Shown here in pieces: positions 1-10,878 of a stretch of 64,000 nucleotides of DNA; the stretch's first letter is position 1; every line of letters begins with the position of its first letter. The notes below the pieces were generated by a model that saw nothing but the letters and a program-made list of their open reading frames with translations, made no database searches and was not told where the DNA came from. The position numbers and the translations under genes were made by a program. Origin of the DNA: Protea cynaroides. Taxonomy: Eukaryota; Streptophyta; Magnoliopsida; Proteales; Proteaceae. The stretch is from NCBI GenBank assembly GCA_028583415.1, contig CM053269.1:37445834-37509833 (forward strand), given 5' to 3'.

Positions 1-1050
1 GGTCTCTACAGGTCACTTATGCATGCATTTTCATGAAATTCACTGCAAACAACAGATTCTGTCGACCTATGCCAAAACATGCATATGGGACATCATACTT
101 ATTCAAATTAAGTTCAAAATACATAATAAGAAAGAAGACTCAGAGACCTAAATTTTGTCTCAAGGAAGATAATCCTAACAGAGAACCAAAATGGGTCAAA
201 ATATGCACCACAAGTGCAAGCAGGTGCACTGGTCAAGTCTGTTCCAGATTCTGACCAGTTGCACCCTAAATTCCATATAAAATTAACCACATATTGAAAA
301 TGGAATCCAGACATATGATCGTGTAGTTAACTGACAGATCTAACACTTAATCAAAAAATATTGTGCAAACAGAAAGATCCTCATGGTGCAAACATCACTT
401 CTCAGTCATGCAAAACAGTGTGCTCTAATTGACCCAAATGCAAACCAAGGTACACTTCAATAATCACATCAAATCCATAAAAAATCAGAAAAATCCTATA
501 ATAGTGCCATATTTTTCATGACTATTATTACTTTTGTGAAGGAAGGATTTTCAAATTATGGCTGGAAGTTCTTCTTCTAGAGCTTTTCCGATGGAGGTTT
601 GCACTGTACCCGAGAAGGACAGTAGCACCATTGGGGAATTTTTATCAGGATTTCCTCTACTCCAGATGAGTTAAAATTTGTAGAGGAACCTTCTGACATA
701 TAGATGAGTGTCCCATAAAATTTTTAGGCTTGAAATTCATCAAAAATTTATATAAAATGCATGTCCTAAAATTGGATTCCAGATCTGAAATCCAACTTGT
801 GAAAAACATTAAAATACTAAAAAATCATCATATGACATTCAATTTTTCACTAATGAGTACTTTAAACATATTTCAATGCATAGAAAATATCATACATGGG
901 AATCACGGCATAAACACGCACACAATATAGCATCTCTGATCATGATTTATCAAAAATAAGCCTATTCAAGCAACTTTCGACATCTTAGCATCATGGAATC
1001 TATCAAAACCAAGTTTTGGTTACAACAATGGGTGAGGGGAGATGAGTTGT
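1..1050. other. Unassigned AT-rich sequence
   Basis: I see no supportable gene, RNA or transposon terminus here. Reading frames are short and show no recognisable family motif. It may belong to an older, eroded repeat or to intergenic DNA. Confidence 0.3.
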
Positions 1051-1089
1051 AGGTAAGTGCTTAGGAAAAATAACAAGGGAGAAGGAGTT

Positions 1090-1720
1090 TACCTGGTTGC
1101 AGAGAGTTCTCTTTCTGTTAGCTTCTCCTTCTTTTTCTTCTTCCTCTCTTTTCCTTCCTCTTCTTTTTCTTTGATTTCTCTTCTCCCATCGTACTCTCTC
1201 TCAATCTCCTTTCTCCATTTTTTCCTCTCCCTCTCTATCTTAGAGTCCGTTCTCCCCAATCCTTTTCCTTTCTTTTTTTTCCTTTTCTTCTTTTTTTGAT
1301 TTCTCTTCTCCCACCGTACTCTCTCTCTTTCCTTTCTACTTCTTTCTTAACTCAGTCCCAGCTCTCTTAATTTGTCTCTCAATCTCGATCTCTCATTCTC
1401 GATTTCTCAATTTTCCTCCCCCGAATACCTTCTTTCCATATTTTTTTTTCATTAGAGTCCCACTGACCGCCACCTTTTTCTTTGGATTCCATTCCATCTT
1501 TTTTTTTCTTTCCATATTTAGTCTCTCTTTCCTATTTTTTAATTTTCCTCTCTTTTAGAAAGAAAATCCCTTCCTTCAAAAATCGTTTTTTTTTTCTTTA
1601 TTAAAACCGAACCTCCTTCTAAAAATTACTCTCTTTCTTAAAACTGAATCTCCCTCTTCAGTTTCCAATCTTTTCTTTTTTTTTCTTTTATTTCTTTCTG
1701 TATATATAGTGGGACCCACT
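1090..1720. repeat. Long pyrimidine-rich tract
   Basis: The + strand is dominated by C and T for about 600 bp, with many CTCTC, TTTCTT and poly-T runs and phrases such as TCTCTTCTCCCA occurring twice. The short open frame over it, rich in Ser, Phe and Leu, is a by-product of composition. Such tracts occur in plant promoters, 5' UTRs and retrotransposon LTRs; nothing here decides which. Confidence 0.6.
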
Positions 1721-1779
1721 GCTCTCTTTCTCCTTCCTAAAACGTTCTCCTAGTAGGCCCTCCCCTTATTAGGTCTCCA

Positions 1780-2570
1780 CGGCTTCACTCTCAATCTCAA
1801 ATCTCTAATCTTTCTAACCGATTCCGTCTCTCTCCTACCTGCACATGGGTGAACTAGTTTGGTTCGAACTGGTCTAGGCTGGACCGGGCGGGATTGGTCG
1901 AAATTGACCGGAATGGATTAGCTTGGTTTGACTGGGTTGGGCCAAGACTGTTTTGAATTGACCTGGTTTGATTGGTTTCCTCTCTCTATCATTTCATGGG
2001 CCATTTCAGCTGCAATTCCGCAAGAAATCTTTTAACGGCCTTTGCCCCAAATTTTCAACGTCTACTTTGTAGAGTACTAAAAATGAGGAATACTGGAGCT
2101 TGAATCACCTGAATTGGATGTAAAATGGCCGACTTATGAATTTTTGAAATTTAAACAGACCAGTTTACGATAATTCGGGTAGCAACTATGCATGGGGTGC
2201 CTTGGAGATTTCTGCCTCAAATGCACCACGTCCACTTCGTAGAGCACCAAAAATGAGGAATAATGGCGCTGAAATCATCTTATTTGGACGTTGGATGAGG
2301 AAGATATGAGAAGATGAAGTTTAAATAATTAAACTTACGACAATTTGCATGCATGCCCTTGTATAATTATTATTAATTTTCAGAAAATGCTTTTATTCCC
2401 AATTATGGATTAAAATTGCCATAACTTCTTCGTTTGGCATCGGAATTGAGCGATTCCGCTCTCATTTTGAAGGTATTTCCACAACCTACGCATCCATGCA
2501 GGTTGCAGCCTATGACCTTGCTATGAGGCCTGCCGAAAACCATGTCAAAGTTGCAGCTAAAAATCTAAAC
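1780..2570. repeat. Retrotransposon-like noncoding sequence with an internal duplication
   Basis: Two stretches of about 100 bp (near 2045-2150 and 2215-2320) are diverged copies of each other, sharing the words GTAGAG and AAAATGAGGAATA. They are followed by text typical of plant LTR/UTR regions (a run near 2420 containing ATAACTTCTTCG). No LTR ends or target duplication could be fixed, so the assignment to an LTR is an inference. Confidence 0.35.
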
Positions 2571-2826
2571 CTTGCATTGGGATCCACCAACTTACCGTAT
2601 GGTTTCACTTAGGCTTCTGCACATTGAGGATCATTACAGATCATTACAAAATACTATAGAGAGCATGCCGGGACTGATCGACTGTCATTTTTTAGAGTTT
2701 CACTCGCGTCCCCTGTATTTTTTCCAAACTTTCTCTCATCTCTTCCACTTTGCTGTTTACACTCCAGTAAGACTTTGCTCAATCGGGGATGACAAAAATA
2801 GGGTGCTTACACCTATTTGGCCCTTT

Positions 2827-2918
2827 AGCCTCTCCGCATTGCGAGGGTAAGCCTGCGTGCATTCTGCCCCTCCACAGACCCTGCAGTAGCGGGAGCCTCA
2901 TGCACTGGGACGCCCTTT
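2827..2918 (+). mobile_element. 3' fragment of an Au-like SINE
   Basis: This stretch matches the 3' half of the complete SINE at 12644-12811: CCTCTCC, a G-rich stretch plus GTAAG, CCTGCAGTAG, GGGAGCCTCATGCA and a final TGGGA word occur in the same order. The 5' half with the RNA polymerase III boxes is missing, so this is a truncated copy. Confidence 0.6.
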
Positions 2919-2929
2919 CTTATGTGTAT

Positions 2930-4315
2930 TCTATTTTTTTTGTTTGTTTGTTTGTTTTTTCTTTGATAGATATGTATTCTCACATTTTTTTTTTCTAATC
3001 ATGTGATAAATGCCTAAGACTAAGTTTTCACATTCATGATATTATCACACTGGTATTGAGGCTTCATTTTGCCAAATGGTGTGAACATAAATACAAATTT
3101 TCACTAATAAATCTCTGAGGGTAGCTGTGGGTCAAGCTGTTCTTGTTCAGGTGTCAAACACGTGTACAATTTATCATTCTTGAACATGAGCCGTTAACTA
3201 ATCATGTCAACATATCCAACCCTGCAGCTGGTTAATAAATTTGTCGCCTTTGGGTTGACCCAAACTGCTTCACATGTCAAAGAGATGTTAGGTTCAAGTC
3301 ATCAGGTTGTGTCCGATTTGTTTCACATGGCTTATTTTATTATTATTTTTTGGGTTGTGTGATTAATGCAATTCTAGGTCACAAAGCTCTGATTGGGTTG
3401 CTATGGGCTCACCTCAAATAGTGGAAAACTCAAATTATATAAACAGTGGCAGTTCTGTAATTTCTGAAACAGTTCAGGTCCTTAAGAGTAGGTAAACACG
3501 TGAAGGACTAACTTTGAATAGAGCTTGAAGAGATGAGGTTATTTCTCGAATTCAGGATAGAAGGGGAAAAAGACAGGAACAGACTTAATGATATAGGGGC
3601 TTTTATGGAAACAACAAAAGAAGTGATTTTAATAATAAGTAAGAAGAGGTCTTCTTCTTCCTTTCGATAGAAACTGTACCAGCGGTTGGGGGAACCCTTG
3701 TGTGATTGCAACAGCCCCTGAATCAAAACTTCAACTTAATAATGGAGTTGGATCTAATATCTCAACCTCCAACCCTGTTAAATACACACCTGAAAATAGA
3801 CCAAGCAATTACCCAGAAATTAATAAAAAAATTCCTGCAACTAGTCCAGGCAGAAATTAAGGAGCTGGTGATGGATTTTTGACTTGGAAGTTGGAACTCT
3901 TCATTCCAGCAAGCTTTCGTACTGGAATTTTCCGACTGAGATCCCCTAAGTTAGTTCAAGAACTCAGAATTTGAAACTCGAAGAGAAGGATCTGACAGAT
4001 TTCAATTGTATATGGGCTGCAACTGTCACCCATAACAGAGTAATGGTAACCGATTAGGAAATAATAGAAGAAGGATGGACAAAAAGGAAAAAAGAGCAGA
4101 ATAGAAACAGAGAGAAGGAAAGAAGAAGAAGAAGGACTGAGAGGGAAGAAAAATCAAACCCGAGAGAAGACAGAAAACCAACGGATCTTGCACTGCTATT
4201 AAGCCACGCAGTCAAATTCAAACCAAAACTTCATTCCATTATGTGAATCATAAGCACATGTTGATATATAAAGAAACTAGAAACGACACTGTATGTGCTT
4301 AATCAAAAAAGGCAT
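2930..4315. other. Unassigned sequence
   Basis: No gene, RNA or transposon boundary could be supported. It contains T-rich runs and purine-rich stretches (for example near 4080-4150) but no protein-family motif in any frame I examined. Confidence 0.3.
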
Positions 4316-4319
4316 CTCT

Positions 4320-4653
4320 GCAGGCTTGAGTTGTTGTGTTGAGGTGGTGGAGTAGATGTTCAACACTTGTTTTTTGATTGTCCCTTCTCTATATGTAAAA
4401 GAGTTGTTAACAAATGCTGGCTAGGTAGTAGACATTCTCAGTTTTGATGGAGAATGGAAGTGGGTGGGGGCATCGTTTAAAGGAAAGGACTACTGTGACC
4501 GTTTGGGCAAAATGGTCTTCTGTGCTACCATATATCACATTTTTTGGAGAGGAATAGAAGGAGATGGACTGGTAAGGCCAAATCGTATGGACCAGATCTG
4601 GAACTCAATCTCTTTTGAGATAAGAGCTAAGATTGGTGAACCAACTGGGCTGT
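4320..4653 (+). pseudogene. L1-type LINE reverse transcriptase C-terminal fragment (zf-RVT region)
   Basis: Read with frame corrections, this matches the end of L1 ORF2: an equivalent of the HLFF-CPFS motif, then a KCW segment, then a tryptophan-rich stretch before the end (YHISHFLERN in another frame). The same segment, better preserved, lies on the minus strand at 28562-28930 in a fuller LINE. Several stops and frame shifts show that it is dead. A MITE (4662-5629) inserted at its downstream edge. Confidence 0.6.
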
Positions 4654-4661
4654 GCTAAGAT

Positions 4662-5629
4662 CATAGTTGTCAAGGCGACAATGCGATCCTAGGCGTTTGA
4701 GGCCATCCTGGGCGTCTAGAGGCGCTAAGGCGCCGCCTAGGCGACCAAGGCGGTCCCAGTGTATTTTTCTACATAAATAAACATTTAAGACATAGCTTAA
4801 TTAATATAAGAAAACCAACAAAGAAACAAATAATTGAGTTAAGTAGGCAACACGTATTTATGACTAACATTTGCTTATTTATAATAAATTTTACCGGAGC
4901 GTAACTCCTTTAATATACTTCGGATTCAAGCAATCTCAAATTCGTTGCAAAGCTAGTATAATCAGTTTTCCAACAAATCCTAGATTGCTTGAATCCGAGT
5001 TATAATTAAGGAGTTACACTCCGGTCAAACCTTGTTCGAAGTACGCGAATGCTATTAAAAGTCGTCTGAATGTAAATTATTTTTTGGGCATCAAAGCAAG
5101 AGATTATTTTGGCGCGCTCTTGGTTTTTAGTGATGTGTTACTATAATAAGATTTATGAAATTTTTATATTTGGAAAAAAGCCTAGCATTTTGAAGTTGAA
5201 AATCGCCCCCGCACCCGAAAATACGATTTTTGTTCTTGAACTGGAGGGTTGACTTTTTATCCTTCTGGAATTTGAATTTTAAACTATTTTTATTGGATTC
5301 AAATAGGGGGTATTTTCTTATTTATGAATAAAAGTAAATGAAATATAAAATTAAAGAAACATTTACTTGTTCCTATCTAGCCTAATAAATCCTGTGAAGC
5401 AAATTCAGAGATCAAAGGGAAAAAAAAAACACATATAAGACCCAAGGCGACCGCCCAGGCATTCTAGGAGCCCAAGGCGTCCAAGGCGGTGCCTAGGCGA
5501 CGCCCAGAGAGCCTGGGTGACCGCCCAGAGAGCCTGGGCGACTGCCCAGGCAACACTCATAAGGTGCCCAGGCCTTGGAATCACGCCTGGACGCCTAGGC
5601 ATCGCCTAGGCGACGCCTTGACAACTATG
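4662..5629. mobile_element. hAT-like MITE, GTTGTCAAGGCG family, long copy
   Basis: The ends are inverted: CATAGTTGTCAAGGCG on the left and CGCCTTGACAACTATG on the right. They are flanked by near-identical 8 bp duplications, GCTAAGAT (4654-4661) and GTTAAGAT (5630-5637). Subterminal regions are crowded with CCTAGGCG-type repeats that can fold back. The middle is AT-rich and non-coding, and contains an inverted pair GGATTCAAGCAATC / GATTGCTTGAATCC. No transposase is present, so it would need one supplied in trans. The 8 bp duplication and CA...TG ends fit the hAT superfamily. Confidence 0.75.
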
Positions 5630-5637
5630 GTTAAGAT

Positions 5638-6060
5638 ACCCCTACGAATAGGGCTGTTCGAAGATAGGTCTCCCATCGATGGAGCTAAGATCGGGAACTC
5701 AATCTCTCACCTCAACTGACTCTCTCAACACTGTTTCCGGCCAACATGCCTAAAGCTCTTCTTTCATTATTCTCAATCATAGGAGCATGAAACCTTACAG
5801 TGCTATTAAATAGGAATGGAAAAGCAGACCCGGCGACAGGGGAAAATAGGTCTCCCATTGATGGAGGATGCCCTAATGACTTTCCACTTTCTAAAAGCAA
5901 TAAAATATTATTAAAACATATGGACAACCTTCTTTTAAGCTTTGGCCACATCTACTATGAGTTGGGGCTTGCCTACTTAAAACAATTATTTAATGGGCCA
6001 CATAACAGGCCACTACACGACTTAAATAAGAGGACTGAAACAAATTAACTAACCCCACCC
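5638..6060. other. Unassigned sequence with a short direct repeat
   Basis: The phrase ATAGGTCTCCCAT-GATGGAG occurs twice, near 5665 and 5847, about 180 bp apart. No coding family is recognisable. It may be the continuation of the repeat into which the MITE at 4662-5629 inserted. Confidence 0.35.
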
Positions 6061-6064
6061 AACC

Positions 6065-8455
6065 TAATGTGGCCACTTGATTGCTTTGCTCCTGCATCAA
6101 CTACCACCTTAATAAAACAAACCTCGGCCACGAGTTTTGCACAGGAGAGGGATCAACTGGGTGTGATGCATGTTCATCTTCAGCCCGTAGTAGTACTCTG
6201 GAATCTCACGAGTGTCAGGAATGTAGTTGTAAATGCATGGACCTCGTTGTTCAAGGTACTCTTCTGGAATCACGTACTCTACATGCTTAACTTCAAACAT
6301 AAAAGTGAATGATGCCTCTGTAGGATCTTCTGTAGCCATCTTGTTGACATCGTCACTAGAAACCTCTCCTTCAGGTGTACTCAATTCCTTGGCCTCATCA
6401 GAATTACTGTCCTCATCAGTCTCAATCAAAGGAATAGAGCAAACAAGCCCATGGTACTTGTACCATCCTCATCACTATAGTCCGTTCATCATCTTCATTG
6501 GGTGTTATATGTTCACAATACTTGGTGTTGGTATCAGCTTCTACTGCAGCAACAATATCATTATTCCCTTTTTTCTTATTAGGACAATACGTGGCATAGT
6601 GACCATAATCATGATAGTTATAGCACTTAATGTTGGTCTCATTAGCAAGGAATCAAGTATCGACACGATACGCACTGTTTTGGCCGATACGTATCTGTAT
6701 CGACACTAGTCGATACGATACACCTCGAATCGTCTCTCCATTTAAAAAAAAAACACAGTATCGAGTGTATCGAGGCATATCGAGGAGTATCGATACACTC
6801 GATACGCTTCGATATGCTTCGATACACTATCGAGTGTATCAATACACTTAAATATAGTTTAAAAAAAAAAAACATAAAAACCAACCTGTTCGATACGGTT
6901 TGATACTGGTCGATACATTCTTTTAGTATCAAGCAGTATCAATTCTACTCAGAACAACGTCTTTTTCCAAAAGCCGACAACCATTTCAGCTTGAATACTT
7001 TTCTGTAACTTGATTTTCTTCCAAAAAACCATAGGGCTTTGATTCTTAGCCCTAAAATGACTGGGAAGGTAGCATCAAACTTGGTTTTTGTGAAGATTAG
7101 AGCATGAAATCATCTCTTCAAGCTCCAAGGGCAGAAAACAGCAAAGGTATGAGTTTCAACTTTATTTTTTTTCAAAATAAATCGATTTTTGTGTTGTTTC
7201 TTCTCATGAATCAATGAACAATGGTCCTATTTGATGAATGCATGCTACATACATGGATTTAACCACTGATTTGAGGTTTGATTTGAGAAATTTTTGAAGA
7301 ACACTAGAAATTTAGAAATTTTTTTATTACAAAAAATTAATCCTTTCCTCTTCTAGTATTTATATAAGATGTGTAGACCACTGATCTACCATCTTTGCTT
7401 CTTAGTTATAATTTTTTATTTTATTTTATTTTCTGGTTTAAAAAATAGAAATATAATTTAGATAATATTAGTTTTTTTATTTCCTTTTCTTCCATCCTTG
7501 TTATTTCCTTTTTTTTTATTTTTTTTCTATTTCTCTTAAACAGAATATGGCTAGGAACTTGTCTTCGTGTTTTTTTTTTTTTTTTTTCAAAGATCTTTGT
7601 TTCAACCCATGTCTATTTCTCTGTTTTTGGGCTTGATGTCTATTTTTGTGTTCTAGAAGTTCTCTATTTATTGTAGATTGTACGCTTTTTTTCTATGTGG
7701 ATGAGGGTGTCAAAACTATTGGTCAATGAAAAAGATAGGGTTCATAAGGAGACTATCTTGAAATATAGTGTTTGAGGATATGAAAGATAGATCAAGAACT
7801 CTTGTAATGCATTCAGTGGAACTCTGCTGAAATGCAATGCTTGTGATAAGACTATTTATGTAGAAATGAAAATGGAAGACTGTATTTTTCATTTTCTCAT
7901 AAGAGTCTTATTCCATCTATCTCATTTTTCTGCAGTTGGTTTTATTGAGTTTTTATTCTCAAGTGGTTCAATTAGTAAACATGTTTGATATTTTATATTA
8001 ACCCATGTCTAATTCTTAATGTTTTTAATTATAGATTTATTGTGTTTTTATGCTTTAAAAATGTGTTCTGTATGATCTTTAATCATTTCTGTGTGTATCC
8101 TGCCCCATAATCATGTATATCTATGATGTAAGAAACATTTTTTTTCTCAATGTTGCTGATTATAGTGTTTTTATGCTTTAAAATTGTATTTTGTATGTTC
8201 CTTAATCATTTTTGTGCTTATCTTGCCCTTATCCATGCTTATCCGTGTGTATCTACCGTATCTACGATACGATATAATATGTCTCTTAATTTCAACTGAC
8301 CGATACACGATACTTGAATCCTTGCTCATTAGTTGCTGGTGCCTTTCCTTTGTCTACTGATGTGGGTGCAACCCGTGGAGTAGAGACTGTAGGCTTGGTA
8401 GTACTACTTCTACTACCGTCTCCGGATTTGGGAGTAAAACAGCGGCTTGGAGTCG
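6065..8455 (-). pseudogene. Retroelement gag-like fragment, split by a MITE
   Basis: Reading the minus strand and ignoring the MITE at 6646-8324 gives one continuous protein fragment: a Ser/Thr/Pro-rich linker (STTKPTVSTPRVAPTS), then a zinc-knuckle-like CYNYHDYGHYATYC, then a Lys-rich PNKKKG, then an acidic region and the frame at 6109-6429. A working knuckle would be CX2CX4HX4C; here the second Cys position is Tyr-Asn-Tyr-His, so it looks broken. Stops near the acidic region confirm decay. I read it as the gag part of an LTR element. The downstream segment (VIPEEYLEQRGPCIYNY) is not one I can assign, so the exact superfamily is open. Confidence 0.5.
6646..8324. mobile_element. hAT-like MITE, TATCGATAC family, long copy
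   Basis: The left end CAAGGAATCAAGTATCG is the inverse of the right end CGATACTTGAATCCTTG. Both sides carry a perfect 8 bp duplication CTCATTAG (6638-6645 and 8325-8332). Removing the element restores an open gag-like protein across the junction, which proves the insertion. Subterminal DNA is packed with TATCGA / CGATAC palindromic words. The 1.6 kb interior is AT-rich and has no recognisable transposase. Confidence 0.8.
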
Positions 8456-8459
8456 TTTC

Positions 8460-9028
8460 TCCATTTTAAAAAACAATTATTGAGTTGTTTCTCCATTTAT
8501 TAAAAAAAAAAAAAAACATTTCTTTCCTTTAATTTAAAGCTTTTCATAGACAAGAGCCTTGTCTATTACCTCTTTCACTCTAACCATTGTTGCAACCCTC
8601 GTTCTTTCACTCTAACCATTGCAGCAGTGCGAGTTCCCTCAACCCTTCGGCAACCACCAAGTACCTTCTCCTTCTCCTTCTCCTTCTCCTTTGTCTCCGT
8701 CACAGTCTCCTTCTCCTTCTCACCCTCTCATCACTTTCTCCATCTTCATCGATATCTGCTCATCTTTTTTTTTGGATCTGTATCATCACCATCGATCTCA
8801 CTAACTAAATGCTTTAGAAGTGATGAGTTTAGAAAGCCCCAACTTAAATTTTTATCACTACCTATTGTGAGGACCAAAACTTAGGTTGTTTTCTCTGTTG
8901 CTTGTTTAGTTGCGGTGAAGTTGTTTTTCAATCAACGAAGCGATGCTTTAGAATGCAACTAAACCAATCCAGTCTTTGGTCCAAAAGGAGATGGTAGCTT
9001 AATTAGGGATTTTAGTATGCAATCTTCT
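8460..9028. other. Unassigned sequence with CT-rich microsatellite-like run
   Basis: A (CTTCTC)n-like run lies near 8665-8730 and poly-A near 8500. The open frames over it (Ser/Pro/Leu-rich) are low-complexity artefacts. No gene is supported. Confidence 0.35.
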
Positions 9029-9304
9029 TTTATTTTAGGGAAAATTACTCATACCTTTCCTGTAGTTTGCCTGTAACCCAAGCAGCTCCCAAACATTTCA
9101 ATAATTACAGCCTCTCCCATTTAATTGACGATGTTAACCATAAAATTAAAAAGACAATTTTACACTTCTCATCCTCTCTCTGTTTCATTTCCTTGCAATA
9201 TCTATTTGTCCCTCTCACCATCCTCAGTGGCTTTGTCACCATTCTCGTCCTTCCTTCCTTTGACATATCTCCTTCAATGGCAAGTTCAATCTCCGATGAT
9301 GACG

Positions 9305-9655
9305 AACGTAGGCTTTCCTCAACTCCTCAACATCTCTTCTCTCCTGTCACTCCCAAACCCAAAAAGAAACAAACAGCCTTAGCAATTGGTGTGTATGTAG
9401 GAACACTCATGATCGTCGCGATCTGCATTGCTATGAAACACCGATGTGGTCGAGGAGTGAGAGTTCCAAGTTGGTCCGAATCAGTACCCTTACAAAGACC
9501 TCAAGATTGCAACATGGGATTTAAAGAAAAGGAATTCGGGTTTGGCGGATTGAGTCGCGTGCACAGAGGAACACTCTCCAAATTGAAAACCCAAGTCACC
9601 TTTCAGCGAATCTCACACGAATCAAAGCAAGTGTTGAAATTCAATTTGATAGAGA
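9305..9655 (+). pseudogene. Captured L-type lectin receptor kinase fragment
   Basis: Three frames together read like the stretch between the lectin domain and the start of the kinase. They give an LNISSLLSLPNPK-like linker, a hydrophobic membrane span (TALAIGVYVGTLMIVAICIA), an acidic juxtamembrane DVVEE*EFQVGP, then YPYKDLKIAT, GFKEKE, a degenerate glycine loop (FGFGGLSRVHRGTL) and KTQV-ISHESKQ. In the family the loop reads GxGGFGxV and the juxtamembrane motif is EEWE; here TGG has become TGA and frame shifts separate the blocks. The invariant kinase lysine and everything downstream are absent. It is a captured, non-functional fragment. Confidence 0.75.
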
Positions 9656-9659
9656 TCTG

Positions 9660-9958
9660 AGATGAGTGGAAAGGAAGAGAACCAAAGGACATCGTCTATG
9701 ACACCGATGGAGAAGCTGAAGAAAGCTCGGGTGAGCAGAAAGAACGTCTCTGATTCTCTGGTACGCGCACCAGAACAACGCTGCTGCTGCTGTGGGGAAG
9801 CATCTGGAAGAAGGCCGTTCTCTCATGGACGCCAGGGATTATGAGTTATGACAGACTCCTTTACACGTTGCTTATCTCCTTAGTTGGATTGACGTTGCCA
9901 AATGCCTCCTCAAGTATGGTGCCGGTGTGAACGTAGAGGATTGTTGGAACAACGCAGT
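9660..9958 (+). pseudogene. Captured ankyrin-Raf-like kinase (VIK/ILK type) 5' fragment
   Basis: The start ATG at 9662 opens a Ser/Thr/Lys-rich N-terminus (LKKARVSRK). After a frame shift the text continues as an ankyrin repeat: LILWYAHQNNAAAAVGK, then RSLMDARDY, then TPLHVA, then WIDVAKCLLKYGAGVNVED. This order matches plant VH1-interacting-kinase-like proteins, which have ankyrin repeats before a Raf-like kinase domain. The frame changes near 9745, a stop near 9850 and the lack of any kinase domain mark it as a fragment carried by the Pack-MULE. Assignment to the exact subfamily rests on recalled family features. Confidence 0.65.
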
Positions 9959-9998
9959 AAATTTCTGTTCTTTTGCTTAGGTTGATCGTCACTTTCAG

Positions 9999-10135
9999 GG
10001 GTGGATTCAATATATGCCGATATGAAGGAGCAGGAGGTCACCATCATAGGGACATGGACCCAATTGCAGTTGCAAAGATGTTGAAGAAAGTAGGGAAAAT
10101 CTACAATTTGTGGATGAGATTCAAGCATGGGCCAT
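9999..10135 (+). pseudogene. Captured heavy-metal-associated (HMA) domain fragment
   Basis: The text starts after an acceptor-like TTTCAG and reads GVDSIYADMKEQEVTIIG, then after a one-base loss DMDPIAVAKMLKKVGKI. This is the second half of an HMA fold of the metallochaperone-like isoprenylated plant protein group. The metal-binding MxCxxC half and the C-terminal prenylation site are not present. It is the third donor in the same mobile element. Confidence 0.7.
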
Positions 10136-10436
10136 CTGCATTCTTTCTTCATGTTAAAAATCCAATCTTTAATTATTTCTTTTCTTTTTTGCTTTTGAAT
10201 ATTATGTTTGTCTTCAAAATTCTGATCAGAGGAAAATAACTCCAGTAATGGTATTTTGGGTATTAAACTATAAAGTTTGATAATATGTTATCATCTAACA
10301 GAAAATGACTAACGGACTAGGACTGTTTGTAATTAGTTTTGAATTTAGGGGAAGTACAAGTAATTGTTTGAAATGTTTGGGAACTGGGTTATGGGCAAAC
10401 TACAGGGGAGGTATGAGTAATTTTCCCATTATTTTA

Positions 10437-10731
10437 ATTTTCATATTTGGGTAAGTAATGTAGGTCATGGTTTTTATTTTCAATTAGTTTAGGCAAGTTT
10501 TTCCCTTTAAAAGTACATGTAGTCGATGGAGAACTTGGAATATGGATTGAAATGAGTTTTGGGCGTATGCACGCGTGGTGCGCTATTGAGCTACTGCGGT
10601 GAATGTTCTTTCTCTATTTCCTCTGATAATCTGGTTCTTCTTTCCAGGTTTAAATCCCATCTTTAAACTTCTTCCTCTTATTTCCCTCCTTCATTCTTTG
10701 TCCTCTGCTATCTCTCTTCTTCCTGCTGATT
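10437..10731. other. Unassigned sequence between two transposons
   Basis: No coding or structural feature is supported between the Pack-MULE and the small MITE. The DNA is CT-rich towards its right end. Confidence 0.3.
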
Positions 10732-10739
10732 TATTTCAT

Positions 10740-10870
10740 CCTAGTTGTCAAGGCGCCGCCTAGGCTTCCAGGCGCAGTGGTGGCACCTTGGAAAATCGGG
10801 TGCCTTGGTTGCCTTAGGCGTCCGTCAGGCCTCCAGTGCTTTGATTCGCCTTGATGCCTTGACAACTATG
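10740..10870. mobile_element. hAT-like MITE, GTTGTCAAGGCG family, short copy
   Basis: The left end CCTAGTTGTCAAGGCGCC is inverted at the right as GCCTTGACAACTATG. Perfect 8 bp duplications TATTTCAT lie at 10732-10739 and 10871-10878. At 131 bp it is little more than its two ends, and is related to the copies at 4662 and 36362. Confidence 0.8.
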
Positions 10871-10878
10871 TATTTCAT

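Larger units (their letters stand above)
9038..10427 (+). mobile_element. Pack-MULE: Mutator-like element carrying fragments of three genes
   Basis: The left terminal inverted repeat (9038-9108) begins GGGAAAATTACTCATACCT and is matched, inverted, by 10360-10427, which ends AGGTATGAGTAATTTTCCC; similarity runs about 68-71 bp. Flanking 9 bp duplications are TTTATTTTA (9029-9037) and ATTATTTTA (10428-10436), 8 of 9 identical. GGGAAAATTA-type termini and 9 bp duplications are typical of plant Mutator-like elements. There is no transposase. Instead the 1.25 kb interior holds, all on the + strand, a lectin-receptor-kinase piece, an ankyrin-kinase piece and a heavy-metal-domain piece. All three are frame-shifted relative to one another. 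Confidence 0.85.

Noticed and set aside
5405..5719. Arg/Gly/Pro-rich frames on both strands
   Set aside because: They are translations of the CCTAGGCG-type subterminal repeats of the MITE at 4662-5629.
8587..8884. Ser/Pro/Leu-rich open frames
   Set aside because: They come from a CT-rich low-complexity run, and all three overlapping frames are equally open.
9305..10135. A functional chimeric receptor kinase gene
   Set aside because: Frame shifts, stops and absence of a kinase domain; the terminal repeats make it Pack-MULE cargo.
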